From Rhodococcus rhodochrous (lineage in GTDB: Bacteria > Actinomycetota > Actinomycetes > Mycobacteriales > Mycobacteriaceae): DNA of 64,000 nucleotides. The notes beneath the pieces are model-generated. The model was not told the DNA's origin. It did no database searches and saw only the letters and a program-made list of their open reading frames with translations. The stretch spans positions 4,092,001 to 4,156,000 of the forward strand of contig NZ_CP027557.1 in the NCBI RefSeq assembly GCF_014854695.1, given 5' to 3'. The translations under genes were made by a program, and so were the position numbers. Below are positions 7,165 through 16,691 of the stretch, piece by piece (within the stretch, counting starts at the first letter, position 1; the number at the start of each line of letters is the position of its first letter).

Positions 7165-8831
7165 CAGTTCTTCTTCTCCTGTGCCGCCGGGGCGGAGGGT
7201 GCATCGTCACCGAGAAGACGCTCGACCAGTCGGTCGAACTCGTCTCCCCATCCGGCCTGATCGGTCCGTGCGAGACCACCGAGTTCTACTACGGTTCGTC
7301 GTTCACCGTCGTTCACTGTACCGCTCGGGTACGCACGCGCCCACACTCTGCGTCGCTTGACCAGCAGCGACACGAGCAGACCGGCCATCATCGCGATCGC
7401 CGCGACGAGCACCCACTGCTGCGCCGGGTCGTGCGAGACCTGCAGGTTGACGAAGTCGGTGGCCTTGTCGAACCGCACCTCGGTGCCGTCGGCGAGCGTC
7501 ACGCTCTCCCCCGGACGCAGGTTCACGCGGTCCTGCTTCACGAGGCGGCCCTGGTTGATCAGTTCCTTGTTGAGCGAGAACAGCGACTGTGGGCTGCCGG
7601 TGTCGAGACCGGAGTCGCCCTTGTAGACGTCGATGGCGACGGCGGGGTCCATCATCGACGGGAAGATCGATGTGAGCAGCGTGCCGTGGAAGGACGCCGT
7701 CGGCGCGAACAGTCCCTCGAGCGCGATCTGGTTCTTCCGGCGCTCGTCGGCGTCGGGGTACATGCCGCCGGGCGGGTCGAAGCGCATGGCGCCGCTGCTG
7801 AGGAAGGTCGTCGCATCGTCGGGTGCCCACTGCAACGTCTCGGTGCGGGTCTCGCCGTTCGGCCAGGTGACCGTGAAGGTCGGGGCGTAACCGTGACCCT
7901 GCAGATACACGCGATCGCTACCGACCCGCAGTGGATGGTTGACCTTCAACTGCGCGTCGCGCCAGGTGTTCGTGACGAGGTCGTCGCCGTACTGGTACTC
8001 GATGTCGGAGGTGAACATCTCGGCCTGACCGTTGTCGAGATAGTCGGCGACGAAGGTGTTCACCCGCACGCACATGGGGTTCAGGCCGGTGCCGTCGAGC
8101 GTGCTGCCGGCGCGGAACGAGTCGAAGGAGGCGGGCGAGGTGGTGCAGAACTCCTCGCCGTTCGCGACGAGGATGCGCTGTCCCTCGTAACCGAAGAGCT
8201 TGCCGGCGGCGACGGCGACGAGCAGCCCCACGAGAGAGATGTGGAAGACCAGGTTGCCGGCCTCACGCAGATAACCCTTCTCGGCGGACAGGGTCACCTC
8301 GCCGTCACGCCCGCGGGCACCGCCCTCGCGGCGCACGACCTTCCACCCGCGCAGCTCCTTCTGGATGCGGTCGAGGGCGTCGGCGGGGGCCTCGGCCACG
8401 GTCGTCTGCGTGTGGTGCGGCAGGCGCTGCAGGTTGCGCGGCGCGGGGACCGGCGGGGTGCGCAGGGCGTGGAAGTGCTCGACGCAGCGCGGCAGGATGC
8501 AGCCGACCAGCGAGACGAACAGCAGCACGTAGACGGCGGTGAACCAGAAGCTGCCGAAGACGTCGAACAGTTCGAACCGGTCCATGATCGGTCCGAGCGT
8601 CGGGCGGGCCGCGATGTACTCCTCGACCTTCTGGGTGTTGAGGCTGCGCTGCGGCAGGAGTGCGCCCGGGATCGCGGCGAGCGCGAGCAGGAACAGCAGG
8701 ACCAGTGCGGTCCGCATCGACGTCAGGCCGCGCCAGGTGTTCCGCACGAAGGCCGTGGCACGTCCGAGCGCGCCCTGTCGCGGCGGAGGCGACGGCTGCG
8801 GTGCGGGGGTCGGGGTGTGTGTCGCGGTCAT
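7164..8831 (-). CDS. resB: ResB (Ccs1) cytochrome c synthetase subunit
   Basis: 555 residues. Three helices lie in the first half (MRTALVLLFLLALAAIPGALL, FWFTAVYVLLFVSLVGCIL, LVFHISLVGLLVAVAAG). A long extracytoplasmic domain (about 230-490) follows, then a last helix (WVLVAAIAMMAGLLVSLLV) and a cytoplasmic tail. The early segment ALLPQRSLN and the CxLPR following helix 2 are family hallmarks. ResB pairs with CcsB to deliver haem to apocytochrome c. It overlaps ccdA by ATGA upstream and ccsB downstream. A proline-rich N-terminus of about 25 residues precedes the first helix; another start inside it is possible but not required. Confidence 0.94.
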   Translation of the reverse strand: MTATHTPTPAPQPSPPPRQGALGRATAFVRNTWRGLTSMRTALVLLFLLALAAIPGALLPQRSLNTQKVEEYIAARPTLGPIMDRFELFDVFGSFWFTAVYVLLFVSLVGCILPRCVEHFHALRTPPVPAPRNLQRLPHHTQTTVAEAPADALDRIQKELRGWKVVRREGGARGRDGEVTLSAEKGYLREAGNLVFHISLVGLLVAVAAGKLFGYEGQRILVANGEEFCTTSPASFDSFRAGSTLDGTGLNPMCVRVNTFVADYLDNGQAEMFTSDIEYQYGDDLVTNTWRDAQLKVNHPLRVGSDRVYLQGHGYAPTFTVTWPNGETRTETLQWAPDDATTFLSSGAMRFDPPGGMYPDADERRKNQIALEGLFAPTASFHGTLLTSIFPSMMDPAVAIDVYKGDSGLDTGSPQSLFSLNKELINQGRLVKQDRVNLRPGESVTLADGTEVRFDKATDFVNLQVSHDPAQQWVLVAAIAMMAGLLVSLLVKRRRVWARAYPSGTVNDGERRTVVELGGLARTDQAGWGDEFDRLVERLLGDDAPSAPAAQEKKN

Positions 8832-9646
8832 ACGGGCAGAGTCACTTCCGAGATGAACGAGTCACGGACCCAGGACACGAACAGGTCCCACGCACCGGTG
8901 ACGAGAGCGATGCCGACGGCCATGAGCATCAGGCCACCGACGATTTGCACGGTCCGCGCGTGGGTGCGCAACCAGCCCACCCCGCGCAGCGCCCGCGCCG
9001 AACCGAGCGCGAGCACGACGAACGGCAACCCGAGGCCGAGGCAGTAGGCGACGATCAGCGTCACCCCGCGTGCCGCGGTGGTGCCCTCGGTGCCCGCCGC
9101 GAGCGAGATGACGCCGGCGAGGGTGGGGCCGAGGCACGGGGTCCACCCGAGCGCGAAGACCGCGCCGAGCAGCGGGGCTCCCGCGAGGTTCGAGATGCGC
9201 CGGGGCGCCGGACGCGTGTCGCGCTGCAGGGCCGGGATGAGACCGATGAAGACCAGGCCCATCACGATGGTGACGACACCGCCGATCCGCATGAGCAGTT
9301 CTCGGTTCACGGCGAGCGCGGAGATCGCCCCGAACACCGAGGCCGTCGCGAGGACGAACACGACGGTGAATCCGAGGACGAACAGCCCGGCGGCACCGGC
9401 CACCCGGAGGCGGCCGTCGCTGCGGACGGTCGTGGTGCGGGCACCGGCCTGCTCGGCGGTGACGGCGGGGGCCTCGGCTCCCACCACTCCGGCGAGATAG
9501 GACAGATAGCCGGGAACGAGCGGCACGACGCACGGCGATGCGAAGGAGACGAGACCGGCGAGCAGGCACGCACCCATCGCCAGCAGCAGCGGACCCGAGA
9601 GGGCCGCGTTCTGGAAGGTCTCCCCGACACCCGACGCAAGGATCAC
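8828..9646 (-). CDS. ccdA: CcdA thiol-disulfide interchange membrane protein
   Basis: 272 residues from GTG 9646, two bases after the stop of resA. It has six membrane helices with the two redox cysteines in the expected places, FASPCVVPLVPGYLSY in helix 1 and GWTPCLGPTLAGV in helix 4. It carries electrons from cytoplasmic thioredoxin across the membrane to ResA, which then reduces the CxxCH of apocytochrome c. A polar loop of about 25 residues (AEAPAVTAEQAGART) lies between helices 1 and 2. The frame stays open far upstream, but that stretch is the shadow of resA. It overlaps resB by four bases. Confidence 0.93.
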   Translation of the reverse strand: MILASGVGETFQNAALSGPLLLAMGACLLAGLVSFASPCVVPLVPGYLSYLAGVVGAEAPAVTAEQAGARTTTVRSDGRLRVAGAAGLFVLGFTVVFVLATASVFGAISALAVNRELLMRIGGVVTIVMGLVFIGLIPALQRDTRPAPRRISNLAGAPLLGAVFALGWTPCLGPTLAGVISLAAGTEGTTAARGVTLIVAYCLGLGLPFVVLALGSARALRGVGWLRTHARTVQIVGGLMLMAVGIALVTGAWDLFVSWVRDSFISEVTLPV

Positions 9647-9648
9647 TG

Positions 9649-10254
9649 TTACTGCTCCGAATCCGGTTCCGCCGCGACCCGCTCGACGACCGGTTGCAGG
9701 TCGTCGGCGAGCAGTTCGGTCAGATAGACCGCAGCCACGCGGTGCTCCCGGTCGAGGACGACCGTCGTCGGCACGACCGAGGTCGGGTAGTTCCGGCCGA
9801 GGGCGAGCAGCGAACGCATCGGCGGGTCGTAGATCGACGGGTAGCCGATCTGCTGGTCGGTGACGAAGTCCTGGGCCTTGTCGCGTTGGTTGTCGCGGAC
9901 GTTGATGCCGAGGAACTGCACACCGAGGTCCTTGGTGGCCTCGTAGACCTCTTCGAGATCGTCGGCTTCGCTGCGGCAGGGGGCGCACCACTGGCCCCAT
10001 ACGTTGAGCACGACGACCTGGCCCTCGTAGTCGTCGAGGGAGATGGTCTCGCCCTCGTTCATGAGGTCCTCGCCGGTGAGTTCACCGAGGGTGCCCCGGT
10101 CGGCCGGGGGGTCGTAGAAGATGCGGGTCTGCCCGCCGGGCGAGACGAAGTCGAACGTTCCCCCGGTGGCGACGGCGTCGTCCCCGGTGGCGCAGGAGGT
10201 GAGAAGGACGGCACCGCAGATCGCGGCGACCGTCGCCCGGAACACCTTTCTCAT
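9649..10254 (-). CDS. resA: ResA/TlpA-like thioredoxin lipoprotein
   Basis: 201 residues. The N-terminus is a lipoprotein signal (KVFRATVAAICGAVLLTSC), with the lipobox cysteine near residue 21, so the protein sits on the outer face of the membrane. The redox site is WGQWCAPC (WCxPC), followed by thioredoxin-fold features including the cis-proline region YPTSVVPTTVVLD. The partner is CcdA, encoded immediately downstream; the substrate is oxidised apocytochrome c or another exported protein. It overlaps the upstream phosphatase gene by ATGA. In mycobacteria the equivalent gene at this place is Rv0526. Confidence 0.92.
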   Translation of the reverse strand: MRKVFRATVAAICGAVLLTSCATGDDAVATGGTFDFVSPGGQTRIFYDPPADRGTLGELTGEDLMNEGETISLDDYEGQVVVLNVWGQWCAPCRSEADDLEEVYEATKDLGVQFLGINVRDNQRDKAQDFVTDQQIGYPSIYDPPMRSLLALGRNYPTSVVPTTVVLDREHRVAAVYLTELLADDLQPVVERVAAEPDSEQ

Positions 10255-10901
10255 GCGCCGTGGACGTTCGGGTCGGAGGCGCCGGCCGGCTCGGAGTAGA
10301 CCAGGTCGACGAGGGTGTCGCCCTCGTAGACCAGGGAGGTCAGCGAGGCGAGGCTGCACTGGCGGCGACGCGGGTCGTGCCACAGTCGCTCGCCCTCGAG
10401 GAAGCGGCGCAGCGTCCACACCGGGAGCTGGTGGCTCACGCACACCGCTTCCCGTCCCACTGCGGCCACGCGGGCCGCGTTGACGGCGGCGAGCATGCGG
10501 TGGGCGATCTGCAGGTAGGGCTCGCCCCAGGAGGGGGTGAACGGATCGCGCAGTTTCCACCAGTGGCGCGGGCGGCTGAGCGCACCGTCACCGACCGAGA
10601 CCTTCAGGCCCTCGAAGTCGTTGGCCGCCTCGATGAGGTTCTCGTCGGTGCGGATCTGCAGCCCGTGCTTCTCCGCGATCGGAGCGGCCGTCTGCTGGGC
10701 CCGTTCGAGCGGGGACGCGACCACGTGAGCGATGTCGTGGTCGGCGAGTGACGCCGCGACCGCCCGTGCCTGGGCCTCACCGGTCACCGACAGCTTGAAG
10801 CCGGACAGGCGACCGTAGAGGATTCCGGAGGGGTTGTGGACCTCTCCGTGGCGGAGCACGTGCACGATCGTGCGGGTCTCGGACGGGGCGGCGTCGGTCA
10901 C
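10251..10901 (-). CDS. Histidine phosphatase superfamily protein (Rv0525-like)
   Basis: 216 residues from GTG 10901, with a ribosome site (gagga) about eight bases before it. The catalytic motif is VLRHGEVHNPSG (RHGE), and a second conserved histidine lies in CVSHQLPVW, where canonical mutases have GHG. The protein belongs to the phosphoglycerate-mutase-like phosphatases; a true glycolytic role is unlikely because gpmA is present elsewhere in the window. It heads a run of overlapping genes leading into cytochrome c maturation and lies just downstream of hemL, so it is probably expressed with them. Substrate unknown. Confidence 0.85.
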   Translation of the reverse strand: MTDAAPSETRTIVHVLRHGEVHNPSGILYGRLSGFKLSVTGEAQARAVAASLADHDIAHVVASPLERAQQTAAPIAEKHGLQIRTDENLIEAANDFEGLKVSVGDGALSRPRHWWKLRDPFTPSWGEPYLQIAHRMLAAVNAARVAAVGREAVCVSHQLPVWTLRRFLEGERLWHDPRRRQCSLASLTSLVYEGDTLVDLVYSEPAGASDPNVHGA

Positions 10902-10962
10902 GTCGATGTTCCTCGAGGGGTGTGGGAGGGGCGGGTCGGGCTGGGCAGGCAGAAGAGCGGTG

Positions 10963-12288
10963 TTACGGCGCGGTCGCCGCGGCGGCCGCGCGAGCGGCGT
11001 GCGGCAGCGCGTCGGCGATCCTCGAGAACGCGTCGTCGTCGAGCGCGGACGAGACGAACCACGTCTCGAAGGCGCTCGGGGGCGCGTAGACGCCGCGCTC
11101 GAGCAGCGCGTGGAAGAAGGCCGGGAAGCGCCAGGTCTGCGCGGCCTTGGCCTGCTCGTAGTTCGTCACCGGCTCGGCGGTGAAGAAGACGCTCAGCAGC
11201 GTGCCGGCGTTCTGGACGCGGTGCGGCACCCCTTCGGCGGCGAGTGCATCGCCGAGCAGACGCCCGAGGGTCTCGGCGTTGCGGTCCAGTGCGGCGTAGA
11301 CCTCGGCGTCGGCGGCACGCAGGCTCGCGAGGCCGGCGGCGACGGCGACGGGATTACCGGACAGGGTGCCGGCCTGGTAGACCGGTCCGCTCGGGGCGAG
11401 ATGGGCCATGACGTCGGCGCGACCACCGAAGGCCGCGGCGGGCAGACCACCGCTCATGACCTTGCCGAAGGTCATCAGGTCTCCGGAGACCCCGTCGATG
11501 CCGTGCCAGCCGGTCGCGCTCGCGCGGAAGCCGGTCATCACCTCGTCCATGATCAGCAGCGCGCCGTGCTCACGGGTGAGGTCGCGCAGGCCCTCGTTGA
11601 AGCCGGGCACCGGGGGGACGGTGCCCATGTTGCCGGCGGCGGCCTCGGTGATGACCGCAGCGATCTCGCCGGGGTTCGCCTCGAAGGCGGCACGCACGGC
11701 GGCGAGGCCGTTGTAGGGGACGACGATGGTGTCGCCCGCCTGGGCGCCCGTGACGCCGGGCGAGGTGGGCAGACCGAAGGTGGCGACGCCGGAACCGGCG
11801 TCGGCGAGCAGCGCGTCGACGTGACCGTGATAACAGCCCGCGAACTTCACGATCTTCGACCGTCCGGTGAATCCGCGCGCGAGACGGACGGCGCTCATCG
11901 TCGCCTCGGTGCCGGAGTTGACGAGCCGGACCTGCTCCACCGGCGCGATGCGGGCGACGATCTCCTCCGCGAGTTCGACCTCACCCTCGGTGGGGGCACC
12001 GAACGACAGACCCGCCACGGCGGTGGATCGGACGGCCTCGACGACCGCCGGATGCGCGTGCCCGAGAATCATCGGACCCCAGGAACACACCAGGTCGACG
12101 TAGGTTTTTCCGTCGACGTCGGTGAGCAGCGGACCCGATCCCGATGCGAAGAAAGGAGGATTGCCGCCGACCGATCCGAACGCGCGGACCGGAGAGTTGA
12201 CGCCCCCCGGTGTCACCTTCGATGCCCGGTGGAAGAGTGCGGCGGATCGAGTGTCGTGGGTGGACGAAGCATCGGGGGTCGCAGTCAC
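10963..12288 (-). CDS. hemL: Glutamate-1-semialdehyde 2,1-aminomutase
   Basis: 441 residues from GTG 12288. This PLP enzyme converts glutamate-1-semialdehyde to 5-aminolevulinate, the second step of the C5 haem pathway that starts with HemA. The PLP lysine is in [12 protein letters not shown], the cofactor aspartate in [12 protein letters not shown], and the family signatures [16 protein letters not shown] and GCYHGH are present. The frame runs open for another 700 codons upstream, but that part is antisense to the acyl-CoA oxidase-like gene and is a GC-rich shadow. It shares a 126-base divergent promoter region with that gene. Confidence 0.96.
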   Translation of the reverse strand: MTATPDASSTHDTRSAALFHRASKVTPGGVNSPVRAFGSVGGNPPFFASGSGPLLTDVDGKTYVDLVCSWGPMILGHAHPAVVEAVRSTAVAGLSFGAPTEGEVELAEEIVARIAPVEQVRLVNSGTEATMSAVRLARGFTGRSKIVKFAGCYHGHVDALLADAGSGVATFGLPTSPGVTGAQAGDTIVVPYNGLAAVRAAFEANPGEIAAVITEAAAGNMGTVPPVPGFNEGLRDLTREHGALLIMDEVMTGFRASATGWHGIDGVSGDLMTFGKVMSGGLPAAAFGGRADVMAHLAPSGPVYQAGTLSGNPVAVAAGLASLRAADAEVYAALDRNAETLGRLLGDALAAEGVPHRVQNAGTLLSVFFTAEPVTNYEQAKAAQTWRFPAFFHALLERGVYAPPSAFETWFVSSALDDDAFSRIADALPHAARAAAAATAP

Positions 12289-12414
12289 GACTTCCAGTGT
12301 CCGTAGTTTCGCGAGATTTGCCAAAAACAGCGGTCCCCAAACCTCCTGTGTTTTTTCTCCCTTACCAGGAAAAAGGGACACCGTGAGTGACTTGTCGCAC
12401 CTATCGTCTGAGGC

Positions 12415-14361
12415 ATGCCGACGACAGCCGAACACCTGCGCATCGCACTCGACGGTGCGTGGCACGAAGCCCGCGAACGCGCCCGCAAGGATCTCGCGCA
12501 CGAGAAGTTCGCGCCGCACTACACTCCCGAGACCGACAAGGCCCGCGCCATCACGCTCGAGCAGATGCGCATCCTCGCCGAGCACGGCTACGCCGCGTCG
12601 GGTTTCTCCGTCGAGTCCGGTGGCACAGGCGACGCGGGCGGTGCGGTCGCCTCCATCGAGATGCTCGCGATGTCCGACCTGTCGCTCATGGTCAAGGCCG
12701 GCGTGCAGTGGGGCCTGTTCGGCGGTGCCGTCGAGAACCTCGGCACCGAGCGGCATCACGAAAAGTACGTCAAGCGGCTCATCGATCTCGACGTGCTGGG
12801 TTGCTTCGCGATGACCGAGACGGGTCACGGCAGCGACGTGCAGTCGCTCGAGACCACGGCGACCTACGATCCGGACACCCAGGAGTTCGTGATCCACTCC
12901 CCCACCCCGTCGTCCCGCAAGGACTACATCGGGGGCGCGGCGCAGCACGCCCGGTTCGCGGCCGTCTTCGCGCAGCTCGTCACGCAGGGCGAGACGCACG
13001 GCGTGCACTGTTTCGTCGTCCCGATCCGCGACGAGAGCGGCAACGACCTGCCGGGTGTGACGACCTCCGACTGCGGTTACAAGGGCGGCCTGCCGGGTGT
13101 CGACAACGGCCGCATCGTCTTCGACCAGGTGCGCATCCCCCGGGAGAACCTGCTCAACAAGTACGCGGACGTCGAACCGGACGGCACCTACGCCTCGGAC
13201 ATCGACAACCCGAGCCGACGGTTCTTCACGATGCTCGGCACACTGGTCCGCGGGCGCATCACCGTCGGCGGCTCGGCGGGTGCGGCGGCGCGGGTCGCGC
13301 TGAGCATCGCCACTCGCTACGCCGAGAAGCGTCGCCAGTTCGACGCCCCCGGACGCGACGGCGAGGTGCCGATCATGGACTATCTCGTCCACCAGCGGCG
13401 CCTGCTCCCGCTGATCGCCCGCTCGTACGCGCTCGGTTTCGCCCAGAACGAGCTGCTCACCACGATGCACCGGCTGCAGTCGACGTCGTTGCAGGAACTC
13501 GACGCGCAGGAACAGCGCGAACTCGAGGGCCGCGCGGCCGGTCTCAAGGTCGCCAACACCTGGCACGCGTCGCGAGCGATCCAGGAGTGCCGCGAGGCGT
13601 GCGGTGGTGCCGGCTACATGGCCGAGAACCGGCTGACGGCGCTGCGCGCGGACGTCGACGTGTTCACGACCTTCGAGGGCGACAACCACGTCCTGACCCA
13701 GCTGGTCGCGAAGGAACTGCTCACGGCCTACGCCGACGAGGTGCAGGGCATGAGCCCGGTGGAGTGGATGCGCTTCGCCGCGACCACCATCTCCGACATC
13801 GTCAAGAAGCGCACCGCAGCGCAGCAGATCATCCAGACGATCGTCGACACCCGCCAGGACAACGAGGAGGACGGCAGCCTCTTCGACCGCGGCACCCAGG
13901 TGACGATGTTCGAGGACCGGGAGCAGTACCTGCTGTCCACTGCGGCCCGGCGCCTGCAGGCCGCGATGAAGCGCGAGGACAACCCGTTCGACGCCTTCAA
14001 CTTCGTGCAGGACCACGTTCTGCACGCCGCCCGCGCGCACATCGACCGGGTCGTGCTCGAGGCGTTCGTCGCCGCGATCGAGGACTGCAAGGACGAAACC
14101 GCCCGCGACCTGCTGTCGGAGCTGTGCGATCTCTACGCGCTGACGATCATCGACGAGGACAAGGCGTGGTTCATGGAGCACCGCCTGCTGTCGGTCGAAC
14201 GCGCCAAGGCCGTCACGCGCGGGATCAACGAGCGGTGCCGCAGCCTGCGTCCGCACGCGCTGACTCTCGTGGACGGGCTGGGTGTGCCCGACTACCTGCT
14301 CGGCTCGGCCATGCTCGAACGTGAGGGAGCGGTCGTCCCGCCTCAGGACGTCGCGGTCTGA
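12415..14361 (+). CDS. Acyl-CoA oxidase/dehydrogenase-family flavoenzyme
   Basis: 648 residues, longer than ordinary acyl-CoA dehydrogenases (about 380) and close to acyl-CoA oxidases. Visible features are the FAD/substrate segment [23 protein letters not shown] (about residues 137-160), [25 protein letters not shown], and the catalytic-glutamate region [13 protein letters not shown] near residue 420, which is of the oxidase type (TFEGDN). The C-terminal third forms the extra oxidase domain. It should catalyse the first step of beta-oxidation, passing electrons to oxygen or to ETF; sequence alone does not settle which. It is divergent from hemL; TATCGT ends seven bases before the ATG, so it may be leaderless. 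Confidence 0.85.
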   Translation: MPTTAEHLRIALDGAWHEARERARKDLAHEKFAPHYTPETDKARAITLEQMRILAEHGYAASGFSVESGGTGDAGGAVASIEMLAMSDLSLMVKAGVQWGLFGGAVENLGTERHHEKYVKRLIDLDVLGCFAMTETGHGSDVQSLETTATYDPDTQEFVIHSPTPSSRKDYIGGAAQHARFAAVFAQLVTQGETHGVHCFVVPIRDESGNDLPGVTTSDCGYKGGLPGVDNGRIVFDQVRIPRENLLNKYADVEPDGTYASDIDNPSRRFFTMLGTLVRGRITVGGSAGAAARVALSIATRYAEKRRQFDAPGRDGEVPIMDYLVHQRRLLPLIARSYALGFAQNELLTTMHRLQSTSLQELDAQEQRELEGRAAGLKVANTWHASRAIQECREACGGAGYMAENRLTALRADVDVFTTFEGDNHVLTQLVAKELLTAYADEVQGMSPVEWMRFAATTISDIVKKRTAAQQIIQTIVDTRQDNEEDGSLFDRGTQVTMFEDREQYLLSTAARRLQAAMKREDNPFDAFNFVQDHVLHAARAHIDRVVLEAFVAAIEDCKDETARDLLSELCDLYALTIIDEDKAWFMEHRLLSVERAKAVTRGINERCRSLRPHALTLVDGLGVPDYLLGSAMLEREGAVVPPQDVAV

Positions 14362-14888
14362 CCGGGGTCGCCGACGAGCTCGCCGAGCCGTGCTCGCAGC
14401 TCGTCGGCGTCCTTCGCCCACGCCCGCACGAACGTTCCTCCGATGAGCCGCAGTCCGACGGGTTTGCGGCCGCGCGGCACATCCGCCAGCTCGCCGAGGC
14501 TCCGGGCGGTCTCCCAGCGTTCCGGATCGCGCCGGTCGTCCGGTGGCGGCGGCAGCACCGCCTCGATCTCGGCGACCGGCAGTTCCTCGGTGCCCTGCCG
14601 CAGGACCGTGGAGGTGAGCTCGACGCTGACGTGCCGACGAGCAGCCACGACCATCACGTAGGAGAAACCGGCGAGCACGATCGCGATGATCGGCAGCGCG
14701 ACCCAGTGCACGACAGGGCCGGTGAGCAGTTCGACGACGAGGGCCACGACGCAGACCAGCGGGCCGATGGCGACCGTGCGCCGGCGCGCTCCGGGTTCGT
14801 GGAACAGCGGCCCGGCCGGGTCGGTACCCATCGGATCGGTGCCCATCGGATCAGGGATCGCCGGATCGGGGACCGTCGGGTCGGTCAA
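14343..14888 (-). CDS. PH-like (DUF3093-type) two-helix membrane protein
   Basis: About 181 residues. The body begins near [10 protein letters not shown] with two helices ([43 protein letters not shown]), followed by a PH-like soluble part ([25 protein letters not shown]) and [24 protein letters not shown]. This resembles actinobacterial DUF3093-type proteins; the family name is from memory. The start is uncertain. A TTG at 14888 overlaps the stop of the 39-residue gene (TTGA), implying coupling; ATG codons at 14846 and 14831 are alternatives. Between them is a DPxxx pentapeptide repeat. Its 3' end overlaps the convergent acyl-CoA oxidase gene by 19 bases. Function unknown. Confidence 0.6.
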   Translation of the reverse strand: MTDPTVPDPAIPDPMGTDPMGTDPAGPLFHEPGARRRTVAIGPLVCVVALVVELLTGPVVHWVALPIIAIVLAGFSYVMVVAARRHVSVELTSTVLRQGTEELPVAEIEAVLPPPPDDRRDPERWETARSLGELADVPRGRKPVGLRLIGGTFVRAWAKDADELRARLGELVGDPGQTATS

Positions 14889-15004
14889 GCGGCGAACGCG
14901 CCGGGGATCACCAGTAGCACGGTGGTCACCAGGCCGAGGAGGGCGATGAGAGCGATCAACACCAATTCGCGACGGCGCCCATAGGGCCGCGGTTCCACCT
15001 GCAT
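14885..15004 (-). CDS. 39-residue single-helix membrane microprotein
   Basis: A short ORF from ATG 15004 to TGA 14885. A basic head (MQVEPRPYGRRREL) is followed by one strong membrane helix (VLIALIALLGLVTTVLLVIP) and ends GAFAA. A ribosome site (aaagga, about five bases upstream) and the stop codon overlapping the TTG of the next gene support real translation. It lies between two other small membrane proteins in the hemB-distal cluster, all on the same strand. The composition is that of a membrane protein rather than an antisense shadow. Function unknown; it may form a complex with its neighbours. Confidence 0.6.
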   Translation of the reverse strand: MQVEPRPYGRRRELVLIALIALLGLVTTVLLVIPGAFAA

Positions 15005-15097
15005 GACGTCCTTTTCGCTCGACGGGAAGGGCCTTGCGGCCCACATGGTGAGCCCACCGTACTCTTCCGTCGCGCCGGACGAAACCGAGTGGTACGT

Positions 15098-15631
15098 CTA
15101 TTCTTCCGGCAGTCGCAGGAAGAAGCGATTGGCATCCCGCCGGTGCATCAGCACGATCGCTCCGACGGTCGCGACGGCTTGCAGAATGCCCACCACACCG
15201 AGTATCCAGCCCGCCCCGCCCTCCCCGACGCCCACACCGAAGACGGTGGGCAGCGTCGACAGCGACATGAACACCCCGAGCAGGGTCAGCAGCATCCGGG
15301 CCCAGTTCTTGGCCTTCAACAGCTGCCTGACCACCAGATACAGCAGTCCGACGATCACCAGGCCGATGCCGGCGGTCAGCGCCACCAGCACCGGTACCGC
15401 CGACTCGAGTTGCTCCGTGCTGACACCCTCGACGGCCTGATCGGCGGCCATCGTGGTCATGAGATCGAGCAGTTCGTCGCGTCGGTTCAGCAGGTCGGCG
15501 AGACTTGCCGCCAAACTCACGACGGCGAGAGCGAGTACCCCGCACCACAATTGGTAGGCCGTCGTGACGTCTCCGGGAACGGGACGATTCGCCGCGGGGC
15601 CGGGCCCGACAGGAGGCGCGGGGAAGCTCAT
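15098..15631 (-). CDS. Four-helix membrane protein downstream of hemB (Rv0513-like)
   Basis: 177 residues. A proline-rich start ([20 protein letters not shown]) is followed by four hydrophobic helices: near residues 26-46, 79-105, 113-130 and 140-162. Its ATG overlaps the hemB stop codon (ATGA), so the two are co-translated. Position and topology match the conserved membrane protein Rv0513 beside hemB in M. tuberculosis, which also has no known function. There is no catalytic motif. The constant link to hemB suggests a membrane function related to haem supply, but that is inference. Confidence 0.75.
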   Translation of the reverse strand: MSFPAPPVGPGPAANRPVPGDVTTAYQLWCGVLALAVVSLAASLADLLNRRDELLDLMTTMAADQAVEGVSTEQLESAVPVLVALTAGIGLVIVGLLYLVVRQLLKAKNWARMLLTLLGVFMSLSTLPTVFGVGVGEGGAGWILGVVGILQAVATVGAIVLMHRRDANRFFLRLPEE

Positions 15632-16605
15632 GACAGGCGACCCGCGACCTCGGCGGCCCAGTAGGTGAGGACGACGTCCGCACCGGCTCGCCGGATGCCG
15701 ACCAGCGATTCGAGGATCGCCGCATCGCGATCGATCCAGCCCTTCTGCGCGGCCGCGGTGATCATCGAGTACTCCCCCGAGATCTGGTAGGCGGCCACCG
15801 GGACGGGCGAGCGGTCGGCGACCTCGCGCAGCACGTCGAGATACGACATCGCCGGCTTGACCATCACCATGTCGGCGCCCTCGGCGAGGTCGAGATCCAC
15901 CTCGTGCAGCGACTCGCGACGGTTCGCCGGATCCTGCTGGTAGGTGCGGCGATCTCCCTCGAGGGACGAGCCGACGGCGTCGCGGAAGGGACCGTAGAAC
16001 GCCGAGGCGTACTTCGCGGAGTAGGCGAGCTGACCGACCTCGGTGTGCCCCGCCTCGTCGAGCGCGGACCGGATGAAACCGATCTGGCCGTCCATCATGC
16101 CGCTCGGGCCGAGCAGGTGCGCCCCGGCCTCGGCCTGCGCGACGGCCATCTCGGCGTAACGCTCGAGGGTCGCGTCGTTATCGACGACGCCGGTGTCGGT
16201 GAGCACACCGCAGTGGCCGTGATCGGTGAACTCGTCGAGGCAGGTGTCGGCCATGATCACCGTGGAGTCGCCGAGTTCGCTGCGCAGCGACCGCAGCGCG
16301 CGGTTGAGCACACCGTCGGGATCGCTCGCCGCGGAACCGCGGGCGTCCTTGTCCTCGGGGCGGGGCACACCGAAGAGCATCAGGCCGCCGACACCGGCGG
16401 ACACGGCCTCGGCCGCGGCCTTGCGCAGCGAATCGGCGGTGTGCTGGTACACCCCGGGCATCGACGCGATTTCGCGCGGCTCGTCGAGGCCGTCGGCCAC
16501 GAACATGGGGAGCACGAGGTGGCGGGGTTCGAGGGAGGTTTCTGCCACGAGCCGTCGGATGGCGGGTGTGCTGCGCAGCCGGCGGGGACGGATGTCGGGA
16601 AACAT
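15628..16605 (-). CDS. hemB: 5-aminolevulinate dehydratase (porphobilinogen synthase)
   Basis: About 325 residues. It condenses two 5-aminolevulinate molecules to porphobilinogen. Both active-site lysines are visible, in [14 protein letters not shown] and [12 protein letters not shown]. The metal region reads [15 protein letters not shown]: the first and last of the three zinc cysteines are present, but the middle one is aspartate, so this is an intermediate site rather than a full Zn triad. I chose the ATG at 16605 (MFPDIRPRR) because ggaagg lies ten bases upstream; another ATG six codons earlier is possible. It overlaps the four-helix gene by four bases and is separated from hemD by a strong hairpin. 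Confidence 0.94.
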   Translation of the reverse strand: MFPDIRPRRLRSTPAIRRLVAETSLEPRHLVLPMFVADGLDEPREIASMPGVYQHTADSLRKAAAEAVSAGVGGLMLFGVPRPEDKDARGSAASDPDGVLNRALRSLRSELGDSTVIMADTCLDEFTDHGHCGVLTDTGVVDNDATLERYAEMAVAQAEAGAHLLGPSGMMDGQIGFIRSALDEAGHTEVGQLAYSAKYASAFYGPFRDAVGSSLEGDRRTYQQDPANRRESLHEVDLDLAEGADMVMVKPAMSYLDVLREVADRSPVPVAAYQISGEYSMITAAAQKGWIDRDAAILESLVGIRRAGADVVLTYWAAEVAGRLS

Positions 16606-16630
16606 GGGGAGAACACCTTCCATACGGGTC

Positions 16631-16670
16631 GTGCGCGGCCCCGGTAGTGGCGACTACCGGGACCGCGCAC
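16631..16670 (-). terminator. Hairpin between hemD and hemB
   Basis: Arms of 18 bases (16631-16648 and 16653-16670) pair with a single mismatch around a four-base loop. There is no clear T tract, as is common in actinobacteria. It lies 21 bases after the hemD stop and just upstream of hemB, so it probably ends the rex-hemACD transcript and leaves hemB with its own promoter. Confidence 0.7.
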
Positions 16671-16691
16671 GGATCATCGGATCACGAGAGA

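Noticed and set aside
10251-10901. Second glycolytic phosphoglycerate mutase
   Set aside because: The second catalytic-histidine motif is SHQ rather than GHG and a canonical gpmA exists at 35.6 kb; a general phosphatase is the safer call.
12330-12380. T-rich and A-rich tracts between hemL and the acyl-CoA oxidase-like gene as a terminator
   Set aside because: The two genes diverge here, so no transcript should end; the arms do not pair well. It is more likely AT-rich promoter DNA.
12387-14324. 645-codon plus-strand frame overlapping the acyl-CoA oxidase-like gene
   Set aside because: It is the +1 shadow of a gene with clear flavoenzyme motifs; its own sequence is Arg/Ala/His-rich without structure.
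12289-14421. Long minus-strand frame continuous with hemL
   Set aside because: It is antisense to the acyl-CoA oxidase-like gene, full of Arg/Ala/Asp/Val typical of GC-rich shadows, and homologues of HemL start near 12288.
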